Part shown: in pieces, positions 10,287 through 19,438 of the stretch | Layout: every line of letters begins with the position of its first letter | Position numbering within the stretch: position 1 is the first letter of the stretch | Source: Planctomycetota bacterium | GTDB lineage: Bacteria > Planctomycetota > Planctomycetia > Planctomycetales > Planctomycetaceae | NCBI GenBank assembly: GCA_027624335.1 | Contig: JAQBWV010000045.1 | Location: 1-35,447 of the forward strand | Reading direction: 5' to 3' | Length of the DNA stretch: 35,447 nucleotides | Made by a program: the position numbers and the translations under genes | Notes under the pieces: model-generated | What the model was told of the DNA's origin: nothing | Seen by the model: only the letters and a program-made list of their open reading frames with translations | Database searches by the model: none

Positions 10287-10349
10287 GCGGCAAGTCGCTA
10301 GCCGCCAGTTTTGCAGGAAAGAAGGAACCGGCGGCTAGCGCCTTGCCGC
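10287..10349. repeat. 63-nt palindromic intergenic repeat
   Basis: Two 24-nt arms (10287-10310 and 10326-10349) are inverted copies with two mismatches, centred on a ~15-nt spacer. The arm core is GCTAGCCGCC. It lies in the 382-nt gap between the divergent peptidase and PSD genes, 65 nt upstream of the peptidase start, where it cannot be a terminator for either gene. I recognise GGCTAGCGCCTTGCCGC-type palindromes as frequent in planctomycete genomes, from recollection only. The rest of the gap (10350-10604) shows no gene. Confidence 0.7.
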
Positions 10350-10604
10350 CCACATGTTTTCTCCAGCGTCCCTCAGCAGAATTTGTTTCACTCATTCCAT
10401 AACGAGGAGCGAGGATAACTGTGGGCCGGAAGATTTCACAGCATCGACGTTGCCGAGATTCCTGAAGCCGTGTTTGGTGGTCGATTGCTCAACTCAAAGG
10501 CGAAAGCGATTTGAAAGGAATAGACTACGACGATTGCCTGTTTGAGAATTCTGGCCGTGGTCAGCACCACGACTCGATCCGGATTGTGACTGTCAGGAAG
10601 CTGA

Positions 10605-13600
10605 ATGAAATCGCCGATTACCTGTCTGCTGCTGATACTCATCCCCTCCCAGGTTTACGCGGAAGACGTGTTTCGCGAGCGGGTTGTCCCGTTTGTCAAT
10701 GAGTACTGTGTCGAGTGCCACAATCAGAAAACGTCGGAAGGCGAGCTTAATCTGACGTCGTACACGTCGGTCGAAATGCTCGGTGAACATTTTCGACAGT
10801 GGGAACACGTCATCTCTTTCATGAAGAAGGGAGAGATGCCGCCGGAAGACGCGAAGCAGCCCTCTGACGAGCTTCGCACTGAGATGCTGAAGACGCTGCA
10901 ACAGTTGCTGGTTGAAGAAGCTCGTAAGCTGGCCGGAGATCCGGGAGTTGTTCTGCCCCGGAGACTGACGAACTCCGAGTACAACTACACGATTCGAGAT
11001 CTGACCGGCGTCGATATTCAACCAGCGAGATCGTTTCCGCTCGATCCCGCGTCGGGCGAAGGATTCAACAACACCGGCGAAGCACTGATCATGTCGCCGA
11101 GCCTGTTCAAGAAGTACTACGCCGGGGCGCAGGAAGTTGCTGATCATGTTCTGCTGACGCCGTCCGGGCTTCGCTTCGCTCCCTACTCGGTCGTGACTTA
11201 CGCCGACCAGAAGAAGTTCTACGAAAACGCGATCATCGAATTCTACAAGCGACACAATGTCGACTATGAAAAATATCTGACTGCCGCCTGGGCATTCGGG
11301 GCTCAGAAATCGAAATCAGTTGCGCAGACGATCGAACAACTGGCCGATGAACATAGCCTCAGCCCAAAGTACCTTCAGCGACTGTCGGACTACCTGAACG
11401 TGAAGATCGATCACAACGTGTTTCCGGGGCAGATTCAGCAGCAGTGGAAGGCTTTGTCGGAACTCGACGACTTGTCCCTCGCACTGCCCGGAATTCGACG
11501 ACTGGCGCGACTGATTAAGCAGCTCGGTCAACAACTTTGTAAGGTCGAAACGCAGGCCATCGTCTCCAACGCTGGTAATCCTCCCATCTTTCACATCGAC
11601 CGGCGGAACAGAACGGCAGCCGAGCGTGACGCGTTCAACGGAGGGCTGATCACAAACGCACGCCAGCTGAATGTCGAGTTGCACGATCTGAATAAGAGAG
11701 AATCAATCAGTTTGTTCATTCAAATCGGAGAACAGGCTGCCGGGGAAGACGGACTCGTCGTATTGAGCGATCTCAACTTCAGCACAAAGACAGCAAACCA
11801 GTACAAGGTCGGTGATGAGGCGAACAACACACCGCTGCAGGAACTCCTGAAGGAACACGCGCCGGACCAGTTGGAGCGATTGAACTTTGGAACTCACCCG
11901 GCCGGAGCTGAAGTCGCGTCAACCAGCATGGTACTTGCAGCTCCGACTTTGCTCGAAATCACACTTCCGACAAAGGCGTTTGGTGAAGAGAAAAGAATCT
12001 ACTTCCACGCAAGGGCCACGCTGGACCGTCAACATTCGAAAGATGGCTTCGCGGCCGTCGCGATGTTCAACCGCCAGCCTTCGGATGAAGAACTCGCGAG
12101 TCCACAGTTTCCTCTGGTGAATCCCGAACATCCCGTCGCTGAAACATTGCAGTCGTCGTGCGAAGCCTTCTGTTCGACATTTCCCAACCGGTTTCTTTAT
12201 GTCGACGAGACTCGAGGACTGTCAGCCGGTTTCCACTTGATCGAAGGGTTTTTCAGAGACGACCAGCCACTGTGCAAACTGGTGCTCAATGAGCGACAGA
12301 ACGAAGAACTGAATCGACTGTGGGTCGAGTTACGCTTCGGTACCGGTATCGCCGAGAAGCTCCTGCGAGGCTTCGTCTTCTTCGAGCGCTCCGAGCGAAA
12401 TTTCATGAAGCATGCAGATTTCGATTCGATCAAGGAAGAGGATCCGAAGCTCGTCGAAGACGAAACGCTGTCGCGGTTTCGAGACATCTATCTGGAACGA
12501 TCGAATGTGACGACGAGTGGCGTGGAACTCACCAGTCACCCGATCCATGTCTTCTTCGAAACGATCCGCACCGGTCTGAAGCAGCAGTCCACGACACTAA
12601 GGCACGCCGAGCCTGTCTACCTGCGACAGCTGGAAGACCTTGCCCACCGGGCTTACCGACGGCCCTTGACCGACGATGAACTTAAGAAACTCAGCTCGTT
12701 CTTTCACGGAATCAGCCAGCAGCCCGAGTACGGCGTTGAGCAGGCTGTTCGTGCCACGATAATCAGTCTGCTGATGTCGCCGCACTTCACCTACCGCATG
12801 GATCCACCGCCAGCTGGAGATTCTGTACGACCACTTTCGAGTGTCTCGCTGGCGTCACGGTTGAGTTATTTCCTCTGGTCATCAATGCCCGACGCCGAAC
12901 TGCTGGCCGCCGCTGAGTCGGGCCAGCTCGCTGACGACAACTCGCTGCGGAATCATACTCGCCGCATGTTGAAGGATTCGAAGGTAAGCGAGTTCGCGCT
13001 GGAGTTCTTCGGGCAGTGGTTGGGGCACCGCGATTTTCTTTCACAGGAGTCGGTCAATCGAGAAGTCTTCCGCGACTTCGACGATGCGCTCCGGCAGTCG
13101 ATGTTCGAAGAACCAACACGAGTCATCACCGACCTGATCCAGAACAACCGACCGGTGACAGACCTGCTCAGCAGTGATACGACGTTAGTTAATGAGAGAC
13201 TCGCGAAGCATTACGGCCTGCCATTCAATCGGCAGAACTCCCGCGAGCAGAACGACGGATGGTTGCGGGTTGAAGGCATCCGCCAGCAAGGCCGTGGTGG
13301 AATGCTCGGCATGGCCGTGTTCCTGACAAAGTTCTCTCAGCCGGAACGGACGAGCCCCGTCAAGCGCGGCTTCTGGGTGTTCCACAAAGTGCTGGGCCAG
13401 CACATTCCTGCTCCGCCGGCCGATGTCGCCGTCCTGCCGGCAAAGGAAACGGACACGAATGGAAAGACCATTCGGGAACTGCTCAAGCTGCACACGGACG
13501 ACGCCAAATGTGCACGTTGCCATGTTCGGTTTGATCCGATCGGGCTGGCGATGGAAGGCTTTGATCCAATCGGAAGAGCCCGCGGCAAGGATTTGGCAGG

Positions 13601-13922
13601 AAGGGCTGTCGACAATGTTGTTAAATTGCCGAACGGGAAAGAAGCACGCGGCGTTGCTGAATTTGGCAAATATCTCGCGACGCAGCGCCGGGACGAATTC
13701 ATCCGAACCCTCTGCCGCAAGTTTGTCGGATACGCACTGGGTCGGTCACTGGTCCTGTCAGATCAGCCATTACTTGAAGAGCTAGAGACAGCGTTAGAAC
13801 AAAATGACTATCGTTTCAGCTCACTTTTTGAGACGGTGGTACTGAGTTCGCAGTTCCGCAACGAGCGTTGCCGCGACTTCTCAGTCGCTCGATTCCGTGC
13901 AGCATCCCGCCTCCCGAATTAG
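10605..13922 (+). CDS. Exported di-haem PSD-type protein (DUF1587/1595/1592/1588/1585)
   Basis: The 1105-residue protein begins with a signal peptide (to about residue 19, QVYA). A small c-type cytochrome domain with CVECH at 35-39 follows. The DUF1587 segment LTNSEYNYTIRDLTGVD is near residue 125. The DUF1595/1592 region with the Arg/Tyr-rich HRAYRRPLTDDEL is near 680-700, and SLASRLSYFLWSSMPD near 750. DUF1588 contains a second haem site, CARCH at 969-973, with RFDPIGLAMEGFDPIGR. A DUF1585-like C-terminus (FIRTLCRKFVGYALGR) ends the protein. The family is abundant in planctomycetes and poorly characterised; a role in periplasmic redox or polysaccharide breakdown is often suggested, but I cannot confirm it. 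The start ATG at 10605 follows AGGAAG. It is followed after 16 nt by its usual partner, a DUF1552 gene. Confidence 0.93.
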   Translation: MKSPITCLLLILIPSQVYAEDVFRERVVPFVNEYCVECHNQKTSEGELNLTSYTSVEMLGEHFRQWEHVISFMKKGEMPPEDAKQPSDELRTEMLKTLQQLLVEEARKLAGDPGVVLPRRLTNSEYNYTIRDLTGVDIQPARSFPLDPASGEGFNNTGEALIMSPSLFKKYYAGAQEVADHVLLTPSGLRFAPYSVVTYADQKKFYENAIIEFYKRHNVDYEKYLTAAWAFGAQKSKSVAQTIEQLADEHSLSPKYLQRLSDYLNVKIDHNVFPGQIQQQWKALSELDDLSLALPGIRRLARLIKQLGQQLCKVETQAIVSNAGNPPIFHIDRRNRTAAERDAFNGGLITNARQLNVELHDLNKRESISLFIQIGEQAAGEDGLVVLSDLNFSTKTANQYKVGDEANNTPLQELLKEHAPDQLERLNFGTHPAGAEVASTSMVLAAPTLLEITLPTKAFGEEKRIYFHARATLDRQHSKDGFAAVAMFNRQPSDEELASPQFPLVNPEHPVAETLQSSCEAFCSTFPNRFLYVDETRGLSAGFHLIEGFFRDDQPLCKLVLNERQNEELNRLWVELRFGTGIAEKLLRGFVFFERSERNFMKHADFDSIKEEDPKLVEDETLSRFRDIYLERSNVTTSGVELTSHPIHVFFETIRTGLKQQSTTLRHAEPVYLRQLEDLAHRAYRRPLTDDELKKLSSFFHGISQQPEYGVEQAVRATIISLLMSPHFTYRMDPPPAGDSVRPLSSVSLASRLSYFLWSSMPDAELLAAAESGQLADDNSLRNHTRRMLKDSKVSEFALEFFGQWLGHRDFLSQESVNREVFRDFDDALRQSMFEEPTRVITDLIQNNRPVTDLLSSDTTLVNERLAKHYGLPFNRQNSREQNDGWLRVEGIRQQGRGGMLGMAVFLTKFSQPERTSPVKRGFWVFHKVLGQHIPAPPADVAVLPAKETDTNGKTIRELLKLHTDDAKCARCHVRFDPIGLAMEGFDPIGRARGKDLAGRAVDNVVKLPNGKEARGVAEFGKYLATQRRDEFIRTLCRKFVGYALGRSLVLSDQPLLEELETALEQNDYRFSSLFETVVLSSQFRNERCRDFSVARFRAASRLPN

Positions 13923-13938
13923 ACTGGCGTATCAGAAT

Positions 13939-15225
13939 ATGAACGATCACAACCTCTCTCGACGTGTTCTGCTCAAAGGTCTTGGCTTCTCATTCGCCCT
14001 GCCGTGGCTGGAGTCCTCGCATCTCTGGGGAAACGAGACAGCAGCCTCGCCGACGAAGAAACCGCAACGGTTTTCGTGCATGTTCATCGGTGATGGCATT
14101 TCGCCTCCGCACTGGTGGTCGAAAGGCGACGGCGCGGACATGGAACTGGGTTCCAGCCTGAAATCGCTGGAGCCCTTCAAAGAGAACCTCAACGTCATTA
14201 ACGGTTTGTACAACCGGCACGGCAACGGCGGTCACGCAAAATGCACCGGCAACATTCTGTCCGGCGCGAATCTCAAACGCGGTAGAGAGATCCTCGGCGG
14301 CGTCAGCATGGACCAGCGACTGGCGAAGCACTTCGATGACGAAACTTTCGTCCCGAGTCTCGTCCTTGGTTGCGAGCAACCCGTTAGCGGCTTCCACGAA
14401 AGCCAGTACTCGATGGTCTATGCGTCCCACATTTCGTGGCGCAACCCAAGCTCGCCAGTTCCGATTGAGCTGTATCCGTCATTGGCGTTCGACACGCTGT
14501 TTGGAACACAGACCAGCAGGCTGCAGGCCAGCATTCTCGACCAGGTCCGTGAACAGGCCAACGATCTCCGTCGGCAGGTCAGTAACTCCGACCGAGTAAA
14601 AATCGACGAGTACCTGACGTCGGTTCGCGAAACCGAAAAACGTCTCAAGAAACTCGAAAGCCAGCAGGGCGAAACTTCACACGCAATCACGAACGAGCAG
14701 CGGCCTCCCGAAGGTCAGCCGCGAGACTTCCGCGAGTACTCGCGCCTGATGTGTGACATCATTGCGATGGCATTTCAGACGGACCGGTCCCGCGTCGCGA
14801 CGCTGCTGATGTCGCACGATCTCTCCGGGCAGGTTTACCCATTCCTTGACATCAAAGACGACCATCACAGCTACTCGCACTCAAACGAGGGTCCGGAGTT
14901 CCAGTCGATCGTCAACTGCCACGTCGAGCAGTACGCGTACCTGATCAAACGGTTGTCCGAAATGCAGGAAGGCGACGGCACGGTCCTGGACAACTCGTGC
15001 CTGATGTTCGTTTCGGAGCACTGGAACGCGCACAACGGAACGCGAGTGCCGTGTATTCTCGCCGGTGGTCTTGGTGGCACTTTGAAGACCGGCCGCTCAC
15101 TCGACTACCTCAATTCCGGCGACGACAACCGCCGACTCTGCAGTCTGTACCTGTCGATCATGGATCGCATGGGGCTCGAACTGCCCGAATTCGGTGACTC
15201 GACCGAACGACTATCAGGCGTCTGA
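13939..15225 (+). CDS. DUF1552 protein, Tat-exported partner of PSD-type protein
   Basis: The 428-residue protein starts at the ATG at 13939 with a twin-arginine signal, SRRVLLKGLGFSFALPW, implying export in folded form, perhaps with a cofactor. The mature part has the family's early segment with FIGDGISPPHWW, a GGHAKCTGNILSG stretch, and a later coiled region with LTSVRETEKRLKKLE. The end has SCLMFVSEHWNAHNG and ILAGGLGGTLKTGR. DUF1552 proteins are almost always found beside DUF1592/1588 genes and are thought to work with them; the reaction is unknown. The 16-nt gap to the upstream stop indicates one transcript. A longer reading from 13897 would add 14 residues before the Tat motif and overlap the upstream gene, so I prefer the shorter form. 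Confidence 0.92.
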   Translation: MNDHNLSRRVLLKGLGFSFALPWLESSHLWGNETAASPTKKPQRFSCMFIGDGISPPHWWSKGDGADMELGSSLKSLEPFKENLNVINGLYNRHGNGGHAKCTGNILSGANLKRGREILGGVSMDQRLAKHFDDETFVPSLVLGCEQPVSGFHESQYSMVYASHISWRNPSSPVPIELYPSLAFDTLFGTQTSRLQASILDQVREQANDLRRQVSNSDRVKIDEYLTSVRETEKRLKKLESQQGETSHAITNEQRPPEGQPRDFREYSRLMCDIIAMAFQTDRSRVATLLMSHDLSGQVYPFLDIKDDHHSYSHSNEGPEFQSIVNCHVEQYAYLIKRLSEMQEGDGTVLDNSCLMFVSEHWNAHNGTRVPCILAGGLGGTLKTGRSLDYLNSGDDNRRLCSLYLSIMDRMGLELPEFGDSTERLSGV

Positions 15226-15241
15226 ACGGTTGAAGGCGCCG

Positions 15242-15274
15242 CCGATCCGCTTCACGTACTCTGCGGCTGATCGG
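15242..15274. terminator. Possible hairpin between convergent genes
   Basis: CCGATC-CGC pairs with GCG-(GCT)-GATCGG around a 12-nt loop in the 71-nt gap between the DUF1552 stop and the nitrate reductase stop. The stem is bulged and followed only by a short ATTTC, so this is a weak candidate, chosen mainly for its position. Confidence 0.3.
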
Positions 15275-15296
15275 ATTTCAATGTGACACTGTCCGC

Positions 15297-17606
15297 CTAC
15301 AGTCGGAGAATCTGAGCCGCACAGGCCTTGTACGAAGGTTGCTTCGAGTACGGATCGAAGACGGCGTCCGTCAACTGGTTGACCTCTTCGTAGTGCATCG
15401 GCAGGAAGAGCTGGCCGGGTTGAACGTTCGGAGTGACAAACGCACTGGCGCGAATTCGCCCGCGCTGCGTCATGACGATCACCGAGTCCTGCGGATTGAT
15501 GCCGCGCTTGCGGGCGTCGCTCGGGTTGATTTCGACGTATAGCTTGGCCGGGTAGAGTTTCCTCAGGACCGCTGACTTTGAGGTCCGAGTCTGCGTGTGC
15601 CATTGCGAAGCCGTCCCTCGCCCGGTCAACAAAACCAGAGGAAACTGGTCAGACGGCTGCTCGGGCATAGGTCTGGGATCTTCGAACAAGAACTTCGCCT
15701 TGCCGTCAGCGTGGTAGAAGCGACCGTCTTCGAACAGGCGACGCTCGTTGGAGGGCCGAGGGTCAAGGAGCGAGAGACAAGAGCCTTTGTTTTCTGCCAC
15801 TCGTCCCTCGACTCTTGACCCTCGACTTTCGAACGGCCATTGCACGCCGCCCAGTTCGTCGAGCATGCGGTAATCGTCGATGCCCGTGATGTCGCACGGC
15901 TGGCCGGCGGAGAGTTGCTTGAGAATCTGGAAGACCGCCTCGGGCGAACTCCACTTTTGGAACATCTTCCCGACGCCCCAGTATTCAGCGACCAGTCGAA
16001 AGATGGAGAAGTCGGACAGTGCCTGTCCCGGTGCTTTACGGACTTTCTTCAGCACGCCGACTCGACGTTCAGAATTGATGAACGTGCCCTCTTTCTCGCC
16101 CCAGCCAGCGGCGGGAATCACGAGGTCCGCCATGCGTGCGGTCTCGGTGGAGTGATACATGTCCTGCACGACGAGGAAGTCGAGTCGCTCCAGTATGTCG
16201 CGGCATTGCGTCTGATTGATCCACGAGTGTGCCGGATTCGTGCAGACGACCCACAGGCCTTTGACTTTCCCTCGCAGGATACCTTCGATGATCTCGTTGT
16301 AAGCCCAGGACGGTTCGCGCGGGATTTGTTCCGAGTCGATTTCAAGGATGCCCGCGACTTTCTCGCGATGCTCGTCGTTCGCGAAGTCGTGTCCGCCCAG
16401 CAGGTTGGTGGTGTTGCTGAAAAGTCGCGAGCCCATCGCGTTGCACTGCCCGGTGATCGAGTTCGCTCCCGTCCCTGGCCGGCCGATGTTTCCGGTCATC
16501 AGTGCGAGGTTGATGATCGCCTGTGCCGTGCGCACTCCCTGGTAACTCTGATTGACGCCCATCGTCCACCAGAAGGAAACCCGCTGGCCGGCGTGGATGG
16601 TCTCGGCCAGGCGTTCGACCTGCTCGGACGCGAGGCCGGTGTCCTGCGTGACTCGTTCGGGCGAGAACTGCTGGACGTACTCAGCGAACTCGGCGAATCC
16701 GGTCGTGCTCTTCTCGATGAACGATTCGTCGAGCCAGTCATTCTCGATCAGAATTCTGGCGATGCCGTACAGCAGTGACTGGTCGGATTTCGGAGCGAGC
16801 GCCAGATGCTGCGTGGCCTGCATGGCGGTTTCGGTCATGCGGGGATCGACGACGACGATTTCCGGGCCGTGCGGGTTTCGCATGACCCGTTCCCACATGA
16901 TCGGGTGAGCGATGCACAGGTTGCTGCCGATCAGCACGATCACATCGGACTCCTCGAAATCCTGGTACGTGTACGGCGGCGCGTCGAAACCGAACGACTG
17001 TTTGTACGCGACGACGGACGTGGCCATGCACTGCCGCGTGTTGCCGTCGCCGTGCAGGATGCCCATGCCGAATTTGGTCAGAGCACCGAGCAGAGCCATT
17101 TCTTCCGTGGGAATCTGCCCGGTGCTGAGAAACGCCACGGACTCCGTCCCATGACGCTGCTGAATTTCTTTGAAGCGATCAGTGAAGGTGCGCAGTGCCG
17201 TATCCCAGTCGGTCGGCACGAGTTTGCCTGACGAGTTCTTCAGCAGCGGCCGCGTCGCTCGGTCCGGCGAGTCAAGCACGGTGAGCGCTTCCCATCCTTT
17301 TGGGCAGGCCATGCCGAGGTTGACGGGGTACTCGGTCGTTGGCGTGAGGCTGACGGCCTCACCATCTTTCAGATGAATATTGAGGCCGCAGCCAGTCGAG
17401 CAGTACCCGCAGACCATCGTCGTTGTCGCGTCGGGTTTTGATTTCGCCGGCACCTGACCCAGACCGAAACCGCCCGGTTCGAGTAACAGTTCGCGAGTCA
17501 GGTGCCCGTCCCGCTGATGCATGAACGACGGCAGCCGGGATTCCTGCACGATTGGCAATTCAAATTCAACGGGTTGGACTACGTCGGCAACGACTTCAGG
17601 CGGCAT
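15297..17606 (-). CDS. nasC: Assimilatory-type nitrate reductase, molybdopterin catalytic subunit
   Basis: The 769-residue molybdopterin oxidoreductase reduces nitrate to nitrite. An N-terminal [4Fe-4S] site has Cys66, Cys69, Cys73 and Cys101 (CGYCSTGC then ACPKG). Typical bis-MGD features follow: [18 protein letters not shown] with the probable Mo-ligand Cys, [32 protein letters not shown], and the dinucleotide-binding C-terminus with [16 protein letters not shown]. It resembles the NarB/NasA/NasC group and lacks a Tat signal, so it should be cytoplasmic. The ~60-residue N-terminal extension before the first Cys is longer than usual for NarB. Residues ~591-617 are encoded by an inserted palindromic repeat (15751-15834) that keeps the frame. 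The gene starts 6 nt after the Fe-S/membrane subunit stop and is last in the nitrate operon. Related formate dehydrogenase-like enzymes are the alternative, less likely in this context. Confidence 0.93.
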   Translation of the reverse strand: MPPEVVADVVQPVEFELPIVQESRLPSFMHQRDGHLTRELLLEPGGFGLGQVPAKSKPDATTTMVCGYCSTGCGLNIHLKDGEAVSLTPTTEYPVNLGMACPKGWEALTVLDSPDRATRPLLKNSSGKLVPTDWDTALRTFTDRFKEIQQRHGTESVAFLSTGQIPTEEMALLGALTKFGMGILHGDGNTRQCMATSVVAYKQSFGFDAPPYTYQDFEESDVIVLIGSNLCIAHPIMWERVMRNPHGPEIVVVDPRMTETAMQATQHLALAPKSDQSLLYGIARILIENDWLDESFIEKSTTGFAEFAEYVQQFSPERVTQDTGLASEQVERLAETIHAGQRVSFWWTMGVNQSYQGVRTAQAIINLALMTGNIGRPGTGANSITGQCNAMGSRLFSNTTNLLGGHDFANDEHREKVAGILEIDSEQIPREPSWAYNEIIEGILRGKVKGLWVVCTNPAHSWINQTQCRDILERLDFLVVQDMYHSTETARMADLVIPAAGWGEKEGTFINSERRVGVLKKVRKAPGQALSDFSIFRLVAEYWGVGKMFQKWSSPEAVFQILKQLSAGQPCDITGIDDYRMLDELGGVQWPFESRGSRVEGRVAENKGSCLSLLDPRPSNERRLFEDGRFYHADGKAKFLFEDPRPMPEQPSDQFPLVLLTGRGTASQWHTQTRTSKSAVLRKLYPAKLYVEINPSDARKRGINPQDSVIVMTQRGRIRASAFVTPNVQPGQLFLPMHYEEVNQLTDAVFDPYSKQPSYKACAAQILRL
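15751..15834. repeat. Palindromic repeat inserted in frame within nitrate reductase gene
   Basis: GAGGGTCAAG near 15758 is matched by CTTGACCCTC near 15814-15825, and GCGAG/CTCGT-type inner units are also inverted, so the segment is a palindromic element. Its translation in the gene's frame ([15 protein letters not shown], then LSLLDPRPS) is compositionally unlike the flanking enzyme. It falls between QWPF and the conserved [18 protein letters not shown] stretch, where relatives have only a short linker. The insertion adds roughly 20-27 residues without a stop or frameshift. Confidence 0.65.
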
Positions 17607-17612
17607 GACTTA

Positions 17613-19397
17613 TCAGCTCCTCAGCGAACCGGGCATGCGCGGCGACGCGACAGCCGCGAAGAACAGGTACCGTTCCAACAGCTCGCCGGCCAGACACGCG
17701 ACGAACAGCATGCTCGTCACGATGACCAGGAAAACAGGATCCTGCGGAGTTTCGGAAGTCGCTCGAAGAAGAAGTGCCGGCATGGCAAGACCTCCAAGAA
17801 CTCCGCAGGCAAATCGAGCAATCGTCACGCTGGCTAGCGAGCCGGTCATCAGCATCGCTGATCGCTTCATCGGCGTGATCTGGCGGCTCATCAGGGGTCG
17901 CAGCAGGTTCGCCTCGAACAGCAGCTTCAGCCCCATCAACAGCAACAGTGACTGGCAGATGTTTCCGCCGTGAGTCGCAATGATTCCCGACACGCTGACC
18001 GACGCCGCGCTGCTTCCCAGCGTCGAGACGAGCAGCAGCGTCAGCCAGACGGCGGCGACGCCCAGCAGACACGTCGTCAGCCCGAACCGAATCGAAGATT
18101 GAGTGAAACTCCAGAACGCTCGCTGCGTGAACGCGTAGATCATCACCGAACAGAACACGCCGATCAGACCCGACGCGGCGACTCCCCAGCCCAGCCATGA
18201 GCGGAAGAATTCAGTTTCGATGAGCAGTTCAGGAGCGAACCAGTTTCCCGCGGCGTAAACGATGGCTAGCGCGGCAAAGACTCCAAACGCAACGATCTCG
18301 CGACTGAGCCATGAATGCCGTAGCCCGATGACCGCCCGCCACGCGAATTGCGGACGCCCCAGGTGCAGCGTGCTGGAGGCCAGCGCCAACAGCCCGAACA
18401 CCAGCGCGCTCATCGAGTGCACCGGTCGCATGGTCGCAATCAGTGTTTCGTCGAGAAATCTTTCGAGGACGAGTCCCGAAAGAAACGCACCGACAGAAAG
18501 TTGCGTCAGCACCAGCATGATGATCAGCGGCCAGTGCGGATGCTGCGCCGACACCGAGAAATAATCAGCCGGTAACAGGTTACGGGGGAAGACTCGCTTC
18601 GTGCGGTAGGTCGTGGTGGGGAGTGTGATGTGTGGCTCGGGCGCCGCCGGCAGAAACCGATCTGCTTCCGAGTCCTCGATGACCCGTTCGCAATCGACGA
18701 TGCGAATGGAGATGGCTTCGTGAGGGCACGACTGCACACAGGCCGGAGCTTCTCCCGCGGAAAGCCGATCCGAGCACATGTCGCACTTCCGCACAATGCC
18801 CTTCTGCTTGTGATATTTCGGCACGTCATACGGGCAGGCGAGCGTGCAGTACTGGCACCCGAAACATTGATCGTCGAGGTGCTTCACAATGCCCGTGATC
18901 AGATTTTTCTCGTAGGCATCGACCGGGCAGGCCGTCATGCAGGCCGGTTCCAGGCAGTGATGACAGGCCGTCGTGACATGCTGCATGACCGGGTTGGTGC
19001 TGGTGCCTCCGATCAGCAGACCGACGTCGCGCCAGGTTTCCGTTTCATCGAGACCGTTCAGCGAGTGACACGCCGTCACGCACGCCTTGCACCCCGAGCA
19101 TTGATCGAGATTCACATCAAACGCGTACTGCTGCCCCGGTCCCGGCGGCGTTGCGGGAATCAACGACGAGTAGAATTTCGATTGAGCGGGAGCAGTTTGT
19201 TCGCTGTACGCGAGCGAGAACTGCTCAACCGCCGTCAGCTCCTGCTGGTCTGCCAGGAGACGCCCCAGGAGTGTCGGGCTCGATGTGCTGTCATTCGACG
19301 GGTTATCGTTTTGTGGAAAGCCTGGACCAGTCGCGACGACGGAATGTTCATCCGTAGCGATGGTGCCTGGTTCGATGGTGGCTGCTTCTTTGCTCAT
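17613..19397 (-). CDS. Fused DmsB-like four-cluster ferredoxin and DmsC-like membrane anchor
   Basis: The 594-residue protein joins two subunits usually encoded apart. After a ~90-residue variable N-terminus, a DmsB-type domain (about 90-270) has four cysteine groups for [4Fe-4S] clusters: CSGCKACVTAC (Cys100-110), CHHCLEPACMTACP, CFGCQYCTLACP and CDMCSDRL...ACVQSCP. The C-terminal half (about 290-590) is hydrophobic with about eight membrane helices, like DmsC/NrfD-type quinol-oxidising anchors. It probably passes electrons from membrane quinol to the nitrate reductase encoded 6 nt downstream. No export signal is seen, so the Fe-S domain should face the cytoplasm. It starts 41 nt after the GNAT gene in the same operon. 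The pairing with an assimilatory-type reductase is functional inference from context. Confidence 0.9.
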   Translation of the reverse strand: MSKEAATIEPGTIATDEHSVVATGPGFPQNDNPSNDSTSSPTLLGRLLADQQELTAVEQFSLAYSEQTAPAQSKFYSSLIPATPPGPGQQYAFDVNLDQCSGCKACVTACHSLNGLDETETWRDVGLLIGGTSTNPVMQHVTTACHHCLEPACMTACPVDAYEKNLITGIVKHLDDQCFGCQYCTLACPYDVPKYHKQKGIVRKCDMCSDRLSAGEAPACVQSCPHEAISIRIVDCERVIEDSEADRFLPAAPEPHITLPTTTYRTKRVFPRNLLPADYFSVSAQHPHWPLIIMLVLTQLSVGAFLSGLVLERFLDETLIATMRPVHSMSALVFGLLALASSTLHLGRPQFAWRAVIGLRHSWLSREIVAFGVFAALAIVYAAGNWFAPELLIETEFFRSWLGWGVAASGLIGVFCSVMIYAFTQRAFWSFTQSSIRFGLTTCLLGVAAVWLTLLLVSTLGSSAASVSVSGIIATHGGNICQSLLLLMGLKLLFEANLLRPLMSRQITPMKRSAMLMTGSLASVTIARFACGVLGGLAMPALLLRATSETPQDPVFLVIVTSMLFVACLAGELLERYLFFAAVASPRMPGSLRS

Positions 19398-19438
19398 GCC
19401 TGTTTCAGTGCCGGCCGATCAGCCAGTGTTTGTGGTCG

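Noticed and set aside
15840-16778. Plus-strand open frame of 312 codons opposite the nitrate reductase
   Set aside because: It is a shadow of a conserved enzyme, with Asp/Arg/Val-rich antisense composition.
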